From contig JAJYFN010000002.1 in NCBI GenBank assembly GCA_021790875.1, positions 1-63,510 of the forward strand: DNA of 63,510 nucleotides, read 5' to 3'. The position numbers were made by a program, and so were the translations under genes. This document shows positions 20,613 through 30,035 of this stretch, piece after piece; positions within the stretch are counted from its first letter, which is position 1, and each line of letters begins with the position of its first letter. Below the pieces are notes generated by a model. It was not told the DNA's origin. It ran no database searches and saw only the letters and a program-made list of their open reading frames with translations. Source of the DNA: a bacterium. GTDB lineage: Bacteria > Patescibacteriota > Saccharimonadia > Saccharimonadales > UBA4665.

Positions 20613-23594
20613 TTAGGGGCTAGTAGTGCTAGGTGGGGTTGTAGTTGTAGTACTTGGAGTAGTAGGCGTAGTTGTTGGTGTTGTTGTCGTTGAGGCCGGG
20701 GTGTTATATTGCGTTGCTAGCGTTACTACTGGAGGCGTAAATTGGTACAAAACACTATCCGTTACGGTTGCCGAAACTTGAACTGAGCCGGTACTAGTAG
20801 GCACGTAATTATAGTAGAACGTAACTGTCGGTGCAGCGTCTGTAATAGTAAAGGTTTTAACTAAAGTATTGTTAATACTTAGATCAATTGTGCCACCAAA
20901 ACTACCGCCACCTAATGGGTGGGTGCCTTGTGAGGCGGTAAGTGCAATTACGCAACCAGCACCGTTATTGTCGGTGTTAGCACAAACGTTATTAGCATCC
21001 AGTGACGGAGTAATAGTTAGGTTTGGTGGAACGTCGCTACATTGATGCACGGTGTCATAGGTGGTTGGCGTAGTAGCCGGTGATGCTGAGTTGGAAGAAG
21101 TTACTTGGTTTGGTGGATAGAACTGATCGGCTGAGAAAGTACTCGCATTACCACCACTAAAGAGTGATTCCTTAGCATCAGCTGGTGTACATGAAGTTGC
21201 GAGTCCGCCCGAAACCTTATCGATAACTTCGTTACTGCCCGTGGCATTTTTGCCAGTGTACCAGGATGGGAAGATCTCTTTACTCGGTCCTGGCTCAATG
21301 GAGCCTAGACCAACGTGCACGGTTTGAACATAAGCCGGCAAGACTTTAATGTCACTCGGTTGAACCCAGTTGACAGGCTTCATATTGAGCTGGTTAAGAG
21401 CACCTTGCATCCAGCCTCTTGTCATCGGCTCGGTAATATACTCCATTTGCCCAGCGGTAAGCACGGTATTCACTGTATGGTAAGCAGCCCAGGAAATAAC
21501 CGCGTATTGGGTTGTCCAACCCGCCATTAGACCACTTTGGCCACTGTTAGTGGTACCGGTTTTAACTGCAATGTCCCAACCGTTATAGCGTTGCCACTTG
21601 TAGCCAAATGAACTAAGTGGCGTACAGGTAACTGCACTACAAGAGCCTGGTAGATACGATGCGCGTGGATCGCTTAACATGTTGTCGAGAATGTAGGCTG
21701 TATCGGTCTTGATGGCTTGGACTGGTTTAGGTTGTTTCCATTGGTAGATGGTATTGCCGTTAGAGTCGGTTATTTTAAGAATATAGGTTTGGGGAACTTC
21801 TTGACCTAGACGGCCGAGGGTTGCTAGACCATTCACCGTTTGGTCGAGATGTAAGAAGCCATCGCCAATAGCGGCCGAACCGTAACAAGGTACTTCTTGA
21901 GCCGGACCGTCTGTAAAGACATTAGTATTTGGTTGGTAGCAGCGGTAAGCATCAGGATAGCCCATCATCGCACTAGCCGTAGATTGAACATTGGGCAGCC
22001 CGGCCATTAAACCGGCTTTTACCGCGGGCACGTTTCGAGAGCCAGCTAGAGCGTAGCGTACGGTAGTTGCCCCTGGATAGCGGAAGTCGTAGTCCTCAAG
22101 ACAGTTACCGCCGTTACTGGGTAGATTCTTATTAGTACACGGGTAGCCCGGCAGTGGTTGCTGGACGTCATAAAGCACCGATCCAGCGCCTACATCGTGA
22201 CTGTTATTAATAAACGTCGAGTAAACGTAAGGCTTAATCGTTGAGCCCGGATTAATATTAATCTGAGCATAGTTAATCTGACCATCGATCGGATTGTTAA
22301 AATTCTCACCACCAACTAAAGCGACAACCTGACCGGTTTTAACTTGTTCGGCCACTAAAGCTTCTTCATCGGCACCCATCCGGAGAGCATTGGGAGCGTT
22401 TTGAGCCGTAACCGTGTCAGCTAAGTCTTGGAGTGGAACACTTAAGGTCGTATCAACCTTCCAAGTGCCGTGGTTAATCAGCTGTTGGCCATAGGTGTTT
22501 AAGAGCTGCTGTTTAGCAGCGAGATCGAAGTAAGGATATTTAATGTTCGAATACTCGGATTGAATTGATTGAACTTGAGCCAGCACATCGACTTGCTTGG
22601 CGGCGTTAGCTTGGGCTTGGGTGATATATCCCTGCTGAGCCATCAGATCGAGTACGTAATGGGCTCTGATGGTCAGTCCGTTGACGTCAAAGTAGTTTGA
22701 AGATACCGCTGGGTTATAGACTGGGCTTGAATAAGGCGAGTATGCGGTTGGGGCCTGCGGTATTGAAGCCAGCATGGCAGATTGGGCTAAGCTTAAGTTA
22801 GCGGCTGAGGTATGAAAGTAATCTTCAGCGGCAGCTTGAACACCGTAGTCAATGTTGCCATAAGGAGCGATATTGAGATAGGCGTTTAAGATCTGTTGTT
22901 TTGAGTAGTCGCGGCTTAGTACAACCGACAACCCAATCTCTTCAATCTTTTCTTGAATTGAAAGCGGATCCTGCCAGCCTTTATTGAGTTTTACGACTTG
23001 CTCGGTAATAGTTGAAGCACCCTGTAGACCGTTGCCACTTTTTAAAATGTCATGAGCAGCGGAGCGTAAAATTGCCATGAAGTCAAAACCACCTTCATGG
23101 TAGAAGTGTTTATCTTCAATTGCGACCGTAGCGTCGCGCATGTAAGGGCTAATGTTATTAAAAGAGACCGGAATTCGCTTCACTGACTTGTAATCTTGCC
23201 AGAGTAGAACGCTACCAGTTCGATCGTAATAACTAATACTGCCACCTAAATTAGAGCCACTAATACTATTAAAAGCCAGGATATCCTTCTTAAAGTAGGC
23301 AAACATGCCGACAACTAAAAAGAAGCTAAGCACAATAAAGATGCCAATAATCTTAAGCGACATAATAGCGCCATCGCGTGAAAACCAGAATTCAATTAAA
23401 TGGCTGGGTCGAAAACGGGCTATGAACCTTTTAAGGGGTTCTTTGGGTAAGCTGGCTAGATATTCAGCTTTTTTAGCTGCGCGGGCCGCCTTACGCTCTT
23501 TATGATTAGAGGTAATGCTACGGTTCACGTGCATGCTGGACGATTTACTATTGCTGGGTCGGCGTCTATTACGAGTGTTCTTAGAGTTTGCCAC
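20613..23594 (-). CDS. Class A penicillin-binding protein (transglycosylase/transpeptidase) with Ig-like and Thr/Pro-rich C-terminal extension
   Basis: AIEDKHFYHEGGFD, GASTITEQVVKLN, PGSTIKPYVYS (SxxK), KTGTT; C-terminal TTTTPTTTPTTPSTTTTTPPS. Confidence 0.93.
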   Translation of the reverse strand: MANSKNTRNRRRPSNSKSSSMHVNRSITSNHKERKAARAAKKAEYLASLPKEPLKRFIARFRPSHLIEFWFSRDGAIMSLKIIGIFIVLSFFLVVGMFAYFKKDILAFNSISGSNLGGSISYYDRTGSVLLWQDYKSVKRIPVSFNNISPYMRDATVAIEDKHFYHEGGFDFMAILRSAAHDILKSGNGLQGASTITEQVVKLNKGWQDPLSIQEKIEEIGLSVVLSRDYSKQQILNAYLNIAPYGNIDYGVQAAAEDYFHTSAANLSLAQSAMLASIPQAPTAYSPYSSPVYNPAVSSNYFDVNGLTIRAHYVLDLMAQQGYITQAQANAAKQVDVLAQVQSIQSEYSNIKYPYFDLAAKQQLLNTYGQQLINHGTWKVDTTLSVPLQDLADTVTAQNAPNALRMGADEEALVAEQVKTGQVVALVGGENFNNPIDGQINYAQININPGSTIKPYVYSTFINNSHDVGAGSVLYDVQQPLPGYPCTNKNLPSNGGNCLEDYDFRYPGATTVRYALAGSRNVPAVKAGLMAGLPNVQSTASAMMGYPDAYRCYQPNTNVFTDGPAQEVPCYGSAAIGDGFLHLDQTVNGLATLGRLGQEVPQTYILKITDSNGNTIYQWKQPKPVQAIKTDTAYILDNMLSDPRASYLPGSCSAVTCTPLSSFGYKWQRYNGWDIAVKTGTTNSGQSGLMAGWTTQYAVISWAAYHTVNTVLTAGQMEYITEPMTRGWMQGALNQLNMKPVNWVQPSDIKVLPAYVQTVHVGLGSIEPGPSKEIFPSWYTGKNATGSNEVIDKVSGGLATSCTPADAKESLFSGGNASTFSADQFYPPNQVTSSNSASPATTPTTYDTVHQCSDVPPNLTITPSLDANNVCANTDNNGAGCVIALTASQGTHPLGGGSFGGTIDLSINNTLVKTFTITDAAPTVTFYYNYVPTSTGSVQVSATVTDSVLYQFTPPVVTLATQYNTPASTTTTPTTTPTTPSTTTTTPPSTTSP

Positions 23595-23712
23595 TAGATT
23601 ATATTTTAATCCCTTGCTTTTAATCTTCTCTTATTAACAGCTAGATTATAGCAAATTAAACTTAAGACTTTCCTTAGAAATAGCTGAACTTAGTTTTACC
23701 ACAGAAACTATA

Positions 23713-23741
23713 TTGGCTAGAATAGCTAGACAAGGGATAAT
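23713..23741 (+). promoter_or_regulatory. Putative tyrS promoter (TTGGCT-N17-GATAAT), -10 ends 10 nt before ATG
   Basis: Hexamer match and spacing. Confidence 0.4.
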
Positions 23742-23751
23742 ATAAAGACTT

Positions 23752-25014
23752 ATGAAGACAACTCTCTCCGAAGAATTAACCTGGCGCGGTTTTGTTAACC
23801 AGAGCACTTTTAGTGATATCGCTGAGTTAGATAAACGCAAATTCAGTTTTTACTGGGGAGTTGATCCTAGTTCAAGCTCAATGACTGTTGGCAATCTAGC
23901 ACTTGCCATGATGGTCAAGCACTTCATAGCTTACGGACACAAACCATACTTATTAGTGGGCGGTGCAACCGGTTTAATTGGTGATCCTGATGGCAAAACA
24001 GAAGAACGGGCAATCCAATCTAAGGAACAGATTGAAAGTAACAAAAAAGCGCTCGGTGAACAGTACAAAAAGCTGTTTGCAGGTAGCAACTTTACTTTAG
24101 TAGATAATCTCGACTGGTTTAAGGGCTACGCTTACTTAGATTTTCTAAGAGATATTGGCAAGCACGTTCCGCTTAGCCAAATGATTGGCCGCGAATTCGT
24201 CCAGTCGCGTCTTAAGACTGAAAACAGCGGCATTAGTTACGCTGAATTTAGTTATGTAATGATCCAGGCCTATGACTACTTCTATCTGCATAAGGAGCAT
24301 AAGGTTGATCTGCAAGTAGCTGGCTCCGACCAGTGGGGCAATTCAATTGCGGGTGTTGATCTAATTCGACGTCTCAGTGGTGACGTTACGCATGTCTGGA
24401 CCGGTCCGCTTGTTGTTAACCCTCAAACGGGTGTTAAATTTGGCAAAAGTGAACAAGGCGCTGTCTGGCTTGATCCAAAACTCACTTCTCCGACGGCGTT
24501 TTACCAGTTTTGGGTTAATGCTGAAGACGCAGCTGTCGAGCAGTACCTCAAACTTTATACATTGCTCGATAAAGCCCAAATTGAAGCAGTTATGAAGCAA
24601 CAGAACGGTCAGCTAAAGAAAGATCGTCCCGCCCAGTTTAAATTAGCCGATGAAGTAACCACACTCGTTCACGGTGAGAGTTTGGCGGCCAGCGCACGTC
24701 GTGTTACCTCTTATCTAACTAGCAGTCTAGATATCGCTACGGCGAGTCACGAGGACCTAGCAAGCTTAAGAGAGGAAATTCCATTTTTAAAAAGCAGTTT
24801 AGGCGGTAGTATTATTGGCGCTTTAGTGGCCAGTGGATTAGCGACCTCTAACACCGCTGCTAGACAGTTAATTGGAGATGGTGCTGTCTATATCAACAAC
24901 CAGCGTGTTACTAAAGATCACTTTGAGTCAGACGATTTCACGCAAGGACGTCTTTTGCTGAGGCGCGGCAAAGCTTACCGCGACAGCGCACTTGTCGAAC
25001 TAGCGAACGCCTAA
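23752..25014 (+). CDS. tyrS: Tyrosyl-tRNA synthetase
   Basis: Rossmann core, YDYFYLHKEHKVDLQVAGSDQWGN, KFGKS loop, C-terminal S4 domain; HIGH motif is TVGN. Confidence 0.93.
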   Translation: MKTTLSEELTWRGFVNQSTFSDIAELDKRKFSFYWGVDPSSSSMTVGNLALAMMVKHFIAYGHKPYLLVGGATGLIGDPDGKTEERAIQSKEQIESNKKALGEQYKKLFAGSNFTLVDNLDWFKGYAYLDFLRDIGKHVPLSQMIGREFVQSRLKTENSGISYAEFSYVMIQAYDYFYLHKEHKVDLQVAGSDQWGNSIAGVDLIRRLSGDVTHVWTGPLVVNPQTGVKFGKSEQGAVWLDPKLTSPTAFYQFWVNAEDAAVEQYLKLYTLLDKAQIEAVMKQQNGQLKKDRPAQFKLADEVTTLVHGESLAASARRVTSYLTSSLDIATASHEDLASLREEIPFLKSSLGGSIIGALVASGLATSNTAARQLIGDGAVYINNQRVTKDHFESDDFTQGRLLLRRGKAYRDSALVELANA

Positions 25015-25044
25015 ATAATTATTTATTAATTTTATATATATAAT

Positions 25045-27108
25045 ATGGCAGCCTTAGCCGCTAAAAAGTCTCAGATCAGGCTAAATGATGCCTTAACGAC
25101 CCTACCTGGAATTGGCGAAAAGCTAAGTGCCGCACTGGCTGCCAAGAACGTCGAATCAATTCAAGATCTACTGTTTTTTATACCCAGAAAATACCAGGAC
25201 TATTCTCAAGTACTAGAGATTGTCAAACTAAAACCGGGTCAAGTAACAATACAAGCGCATTTAAACAATATTAAGACTCGAAGAGTGCGTCGTGGTCTCG
25301 CTATCACTGAAGCTATCGCTAGCGACGCGAGTGGTAGTGTACGGATTGTCTGGTTTAATCAACCCTACCGCCAAACGTCACTAAAAAGTGATGTCGACTA
25401 TTATCTATCCGGCACATTTAAACTTTCCAATCGTCATTTATCTATCATTAACCCAATGACTGAGTTAGTTAGCGATACGGTGCTCAATACGGCCCGAATT
25501 ATTCCAACCTACAGTGAAAGTAAAACATTAAGTTCTTGGACGGTTCGGCGTGCTGTTGCTGCTGCCTTGCCACTAGCAAGCAGTCTAAAAGATTATCTGC
25601 CTAACTACATCATTAAAAAACTAGCATTGTTAGGTTTAGCCCAAGCAATTAAACAGATTCATTTTCCTGATTCAGCGAGTGAGCTAGCAAAGGCCAAGAA
25701 GCGGTTTCAATTTGATGAACTATTTCCGCAATTACTGGCCAACGAATTAAGTAAACTTGAACGCCAAAAAGAAGTGGCTTTAAAGGTCGACTTTAAGCTT
25801 GAACTGGCTAAAACATTCGTTGAAAAGTTGCCCTTTAAATTAACGGACGACCAACGCCGGGTGATTTGGCAAATTTATCAGGACATGGGCTCAGATCTAC
25901 CTATGAACCGGATGGTGGAAGGAGATGTTGGCAGTGGCAAAACGGTAGTCGCTGTGATGAGCGCCTTAATGGCCATGGCCGAGGGCTATAAAGTAGCCTT
26001 TATGGCACCGACTGAATTGCTAGCCCGCCAGCATGCGAAAACGATTGCAAATTTGCTTAAACCACTTGGCTGGGATAATCACTTAGTGATTTTAACTGGT
26101 GGCATGAAAACTGCAGCCAAAAAGGAAGCCATTAAAACTGCTGATGCGCTTAATGGGGCCTTAGTTGTTGGTACGCACAGTTTACTAACGAGTGGCGTTG
26201 ATTGGAGCAAACTAGCCCTATTAATAATTGATGAGCAGCACCGTTTTGGGGTCGATCAAAGAATGGCACTCCAGAAACAAGCGCACCACTTGCCGCATTT
26301 TTTAAGTATTACGGCTACGCCCATACCGCGCTCTTTAGCGCTTACTATCTTTAACGATCTAGATATCTCAAGGCTTAAACAAATGCCGTCAGGTCGACGG
26401 GCCATTACTTCAGAGTTAATCGCACCGTCCGATCAGGTAAAACTCTGGAAAACCTTAAACGATGAGCTTAAAGCCGGTCGTCAGTTTTATGTCGTCTGTC
26501 CCTATATCCATCCGACCGAAAAGGGCGATCAAGTTGGTGCTGAGACAATTTATGAAGAATATAGCAAACGCTTCAAGCAGTATAAGGTTGGTTTAATTCA
26601 TGGCCAGCTAAACGCCCTCGAGCAAGCGAGTGTCATGGAAGACTTTGTTAATCATAAGCTCGATATCCTCGTAGCTACTACCATCATCGAGGTTGGTGTA
26701 GATGTTGCTAACGCTAGTGTAATGGTCGTTTATGGTCCGGAACGTTATGGTTTAGCCCAACTCCACCAGTTGCGTGGCCGGGTTGGCCGTGGCCAATATC
26801 AAAGCTATTGCTTCATCGTACTAAGCGATTCTCTTGGTCCACCGCTTCGTCTGCGTCAGTTTGTTAACTTAAATGACGGCTTTGCCCTAAGTGAGTTAGA
26901 TTTAACCCTAAGAGGGCCGGGCGCGATTTACGGCAAGTTGCAACACGGTAAAGGTTTCGCGAGACTCTTAACCCTAGATGACCACGAATTAATAACGCAG
27001 GTTAAGTCTGCCGTCCAGTTATTTATAGATAAGAAAGAGCCATTAGCTAAGTATAAAAACCTAGCTGAAGCTGTCGCAGCAGCCCAACAAATGACATATT
27101 TAAACTAA
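25045..27108 (+). CDS. recG: ATP-dependent DNA helicase RecG
   Basis: LPGIGEKLSAAL wedge, EGDVGSGKTVVA, DEQHRFGVDQR, SITATPIPRSLA, QLRGRVGRG. Confidence 0.95.
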   Translation: MAALAAKKSQIRLNDALTTLPGIGEKLSAALAAKNVESIQDLLFFIPRKYQDYSQVLEIVKLKPGQVTIQAHLNNIKTRRVRRGLAITEAIASDASGSVRIVWFNQPYRQTSLKSDVDYYLSGTFKLSNRHLSIINPMTELVSDTVLNTARIIPTYSESKTLSSWTVRRAVAAALPLASSLKDYLPNYIIKKLALLGLAQAIKQIHFPDSASELAKAKKRFQFDELFPQLLANELSKLERQKEVALKVDFKLELAKTFVEKLPFKLTDDQRRVIWQIYQDMGSDLPMNRMVEGDVGSGKTVVAVMSALMAMAEGYKVAFMAPTELLARQHAKTIANLLKPLGWDNHLVILTGGMKTAAKKEAIKTADALNGALVVGTHSLLTSGVDWSKLALLIIDEQHRFGVDQRMALQKQAHHLPHFLSITATPIPRSLALTIFNDLDISRLKQMPSGRRAITSELIAPSDQVKLWKTLNDELKAGRQFYVVCPYIHPTEKGDQVGAETIYEEYSKRFKQYKVGLIHGQLNALEQASVMEDFVNHKLDILVATTIIEVGVDVANASVMVVYGPERYGLAQLHQLRGRVGRGQYQSYCFIVLSDSLGPPLRLRQFVNLNDGFALSELDLTLRGPGAIYGKLQHGKGFARLLTLDDHELITQVKSAVQLFIDKKEPLAKYKNLAEAVAAAQQMTYLN

Positions 27109-27133
27109 GGCATAAAGGAAGTATTAATTAGCA

Positions 27134-27667
27134 ATGCGTGTAATTAGCGGTTCTTTAGGTGGCAGATTGTTTGTTGCGCCGAGCTCACAACGGGTCCATC
27201 CGATGAGCGATAAAGTCCGCGGCTCCATATTCTCAACTCTAGGTGATCTCACTGGATTATCAATCTGTGATGCCTATAGCGGCAGTGGCGCCTTGTCAAT
27301 TGAAGCCATTAGCCGTGGGGCAAAATCTGCTATTGCTATTGAAGCTGACCCTAGAGCAGTTAAAACCATTAGCTCTAATCTAATGACGCTAGGACTAAAT
27401 AATCAGGTAAAGCTTGTTAAAAATAAGGTAGAAACTTGGTTAGCTTATAGCGAATCTCAATTCGATGTCATCTTAGCTGACCCGCCATATGACAATTTGC
27501 CCCAAACAAAAACACTATCTCTTTTAGCTAGTCACTTAACAAAGGATGGCTTAGCAGTACTGTCTTGGCCAGGCAAGCATGAGTCACCGACACTAAACGG
27601 ACTAGTGTTATTAAAGTCTAAATCGTTTAATGATGCACAAATTTTCTACTACCGGCACGAACGCTAG
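27134..27667 (+). CDS. rsmD: 16S rRNA (guanine966-N2)-methyltransferase
   Basis: MRVISGSLGGRLFVAP, RPVREAIFS-like region, DAYSGSGALSIEAISRGA, LADPPYDNL. Confidence 0.9.
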   Translation: MRVISGSLGGRLFVAPSSQRVHPMSDKVRGSIFSTLGDLTGLSICDAYSGSGALSIEAISRGAKSAIAIEADPRAVKTISSNLMTLGLNNQVKLVKNKVETWLAYSESQFDVILADPPYDNLPQTKTLSLLASHLTKDGLAVLSWPGKHESPTLNGLVLLKSKSFNDAQIFYYRHER

Positions 27668-28379
27668 ACTTCTTATTAAAGTGTTTGCTAATTTCTAAAT
27701 AACGCATCACTGGCAAAAAAAGCACGCTATAGGTAACCAGCGTCGTAATAACTGAGCCAATTACAAAATTGCCAAATGCGGTTTCGGCAACGAGGCTAAC
27801 CGCTAGAATAACTAAGAACGTACCATAAATATAGAACATGAAAGGAGCGCTTTGCTCTGCGGAGAGCTTAAATATTTGAGTAAGACTGAGACTAGGGTTT
27901 TGAGCTGCATAGTAAGGCACTAAAACGTAACGCCTAAACAGCAGTACACCAGGCAGGATTAAGAGCACTAGACCAATAGTAACGATTAGAAGAAAAGCCA
28001 GCTCCGAGAATAAGACTTTATAAAAGTCTTTAAACCCCTGACGATAGCAATCAGCAATTGAGGGTATCTTTTCAGATCCTGCGGCTTGGAGTCGAAAATA
28101 AATCGCTGGTGGGTAGTTAATAATACTTACAATTAGCCAGAGCAAAATTAGTAGTACGCCGATTTCGCTATGAGTTGTGAGTTTTGCGAATTCAATAAAG
28201 TGATGATTCTTGTTAATGCTCAATGTCGAGCCGACGTAAAAGCCACCTAATATCTGAAGAAGCGTAGGAATAAAAAAGAGTATCGCGATAGCTTCGTAAT
28301 TTTTAATCGCTAAGCGGTAACTTGGGCCAAGCAACGACCAGCTAGGGGTGGCCTTAACTAAGTTTTGATAGATATTCAT
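27627..28379 (-). CDS. Polytopic membrane protein of unknown function
   Basis: ORF with multiple hydrophobic segments; convergent 3' overlap with rsmD. Confidence 0.6.
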   Translation of the reverse strand: MNIYQNLVKATPSWSLLGPSYRLAIKNYEAIAILFFIPTLLQILGGFYVGSTLSINKNHHFIEFAKLTTHSEIGVLLILLWLIVSIINYPPAIYFRLQAAGSEKIPSIADCYRQGFKDFYKVLFSELAFLLIVTIGLVLLILPGVLLFRRYVLVPYYAAQNPSLSLTQIFKLSAEQSAPFMFYIYGTFLVILAVSLVAETAFGNFVIGSVITTLVTYSVLFLPVMRYLEISKHFNKKSSVRAGSRKFVHH

Positions 28380-28570
28380 TTTTTTATCTTTATCATCATA
28401 ACCTAAAATTTGGCACTATCCCTCTATTGCTCCAAGCGGTGCTACATAAAATAACTATTACTTACCTTAACTCAATCTGGTACGCTACAATACTAGAGAT
28501 GCCTGTTTTAACACAACGTATAAAAGGGCATAATTAATAAAAATACTATCAATAAAGAAAAAATAGCGAC

Positions 28571-28654
28571 GCGCGGGTGGCGAAATGGTAGACGCACTAG
28601 CCTTAGGAGCTAGCGGGGCAACCCATGGAGGTTCAACTCCTCTCCCGCGCACCA
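28571..28654 (+). tRNA. tRNA-Leu (anticodon UAG), 3' CCA encoded
   Basis: Acceptor GCGCGGG/CCCGCGC, anticodon arm CTAGC-CTTAGGA-GCTAG, long variable arm, GGTTCAACTCC T-arm, ACCA end. Confidence 0.95.
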
Positions 28655-28687
28655 ATAACTTATTAAAGATAGCTAAACGAATTAAGC

Positions 28688-29992
28688 ATGAAACTTTCAA
28701 CCCAACCATATAAAGGGGCCCGTGACTTTTATCCAGATAAGCAGGCTCAGCGTGACTACATGTTTAATACGATGCGGGAATGCGTGCGTCGTTTTGGCTA
28801 CGAAGAGTATGATGCACCATTAATCGAACCAATTGAAATTTATCAGGCTAAAAGCGGCTCGGAAATCGTCTCGGAACAAACCTATAGCTTTATTGATCGT
28901 GGCGGACGTGAGGTAGCAATTAGACCTGAGATGACACCAACCGTCAGTCGAATGGTTGCAGCCCAGCGCCAGCAATTAGCCTATCCACTACGCTGGTTCT
29001 CAATTCCTAACCTATGGCGTTATGAAAGACCACAACGTGGCCGTTTTCGTGAGCACTGGCAATTAAACGTCGATTTGTTTGGTGTCGCATCTATTAATGC
29101 TGAGCTTGAACTAATGCTGGTCGCGGACAGTATCTTTAAAGCTTTTAAAGCCGACCATACGATGTACGCATATCGAATTAACCATCGCCAGTTACTTGAT
29201 GCGATGTTTGAAACGCTACTTAATCTCTCTAAAGAGCAAGCTCTTAAAATGGCTCATCTAATTGATCGCAGAGCCAAAATGGATCATTCCTTATTCCTAG
29301 ACAAAATTGACGAAATATTAACGCCAAAACAGAAAGAGGCAGCGGTTGCTGAAACGCTGCTAACTTTATTAGACATTAAAACTATTGATCAGTTGCCTCC
29401 CCAGCTAAAAGACAGTTCAGCCGCCAAAGAACTAAGCGATCTGCTTCAAGCCTGCAAGAAAAGTGGTATTTTAAATGTCACTTTTGACATATCTTTGGTA
29501 CGCGGCTTTGACTACTATAGCGGCATCGTGTTTGAGCTATACGATAACAATCCAGAAAATAACCGATCGATGTTAGGTGGCGGGCGTTACGACGGACTCG
29601 TTGGCTTGTTTGGCGTCGAACCTTTGCCAACTGTTGGTTTCGGCTTAGGCGATGCAACAATGACTAACTTTCTTGAGCAACACCATCTGATGCCAGAGTT
29701 TAAGAGTGATGTAGATATCTATATCGCACCGCTAAATGAAACAGTCGAAACGGCAACTGAAGTTGCTAATCAACTACGCATTAAGGGTCTTAATGTGGCA
29801 GTCGACTATAGCGGGCGAAAACTAGGCGATCAAATCAAGGCGGCGCAAAAAAAGATGATTCAGTTTGTGCTCATTATTGGTGCGCGGGAAGCAGAAGCTA
29901 AAAGCTACACCCTCAAGAATTTAGAGACGTCTACTGAAGAGCAGTGCACAATTGAACAACTAGTAGCTAAGTTTAGCCCCAAACAAGAGTAA
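28688..29992 (+). CDS. hisS: Histidyl-tRNA synthetase
   Basis: Class II motifs; RPEMTPTVSRMV, LVRGFDYYSGIVFE, GGGRYDGL. Confidence 0.95.
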   Translation: MKLSTQPYKGARDFYPDKQAQRDYMFNTMRECVRRFGYEEYDAPLIEPIEIYQAKSGSEIVSEQTYSFIDRGGREVAIRPEMTPTVSRMVAAQRQQLAYPLRWFSIPNLWRYERPQRGRFREHWQLNVDLFGVASINAELELMLVADSIFKAFKADHTMYAYRINHRQLLDAMFETLLNLSKEQALKMAHLIDRRAKMDHSLFLDKIDEILTPKQKEAAVAETLLTLLDIKTIDQLPPQLKDSSAAKELSDLLQACKKSGILNVTFDISLVRGFDYYSGIVFELYDNNPENNRSMLGGGRYDGLVGLFGVEPLPTVGFGLGDATMTNFLEQHHLMPEFKSDVDIYIAPLNETVETATEVANQLRIKGLNVAVDYSGRKLGDQIKAAQKKMIQFVLIIGAREAEAKSYTLKNLETSTEEQCTIEQLVAKFSPKQE

Positions 29993-30035
29993 CCCCCTTT
30001 TGCAAGCTGAACATAAGATGATAGAATAGTCGCTT

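Noticed and set aside
20620-20700. GTTGTTG-type repetitive DNA as a tandem repeat/regulatory element
   Set aside because: It is explained by codons for the Thr/Pro-rich C-terminal tail of the PBP
28485-28709. 74-aa minus-strand ORF covering the tRNA-Leu
   Set aside because: Contains the antisense of the tRNA (RGRGVEPPWVAPLAPKAS is a well-known translation artefact of tRNA-Leu antisense)
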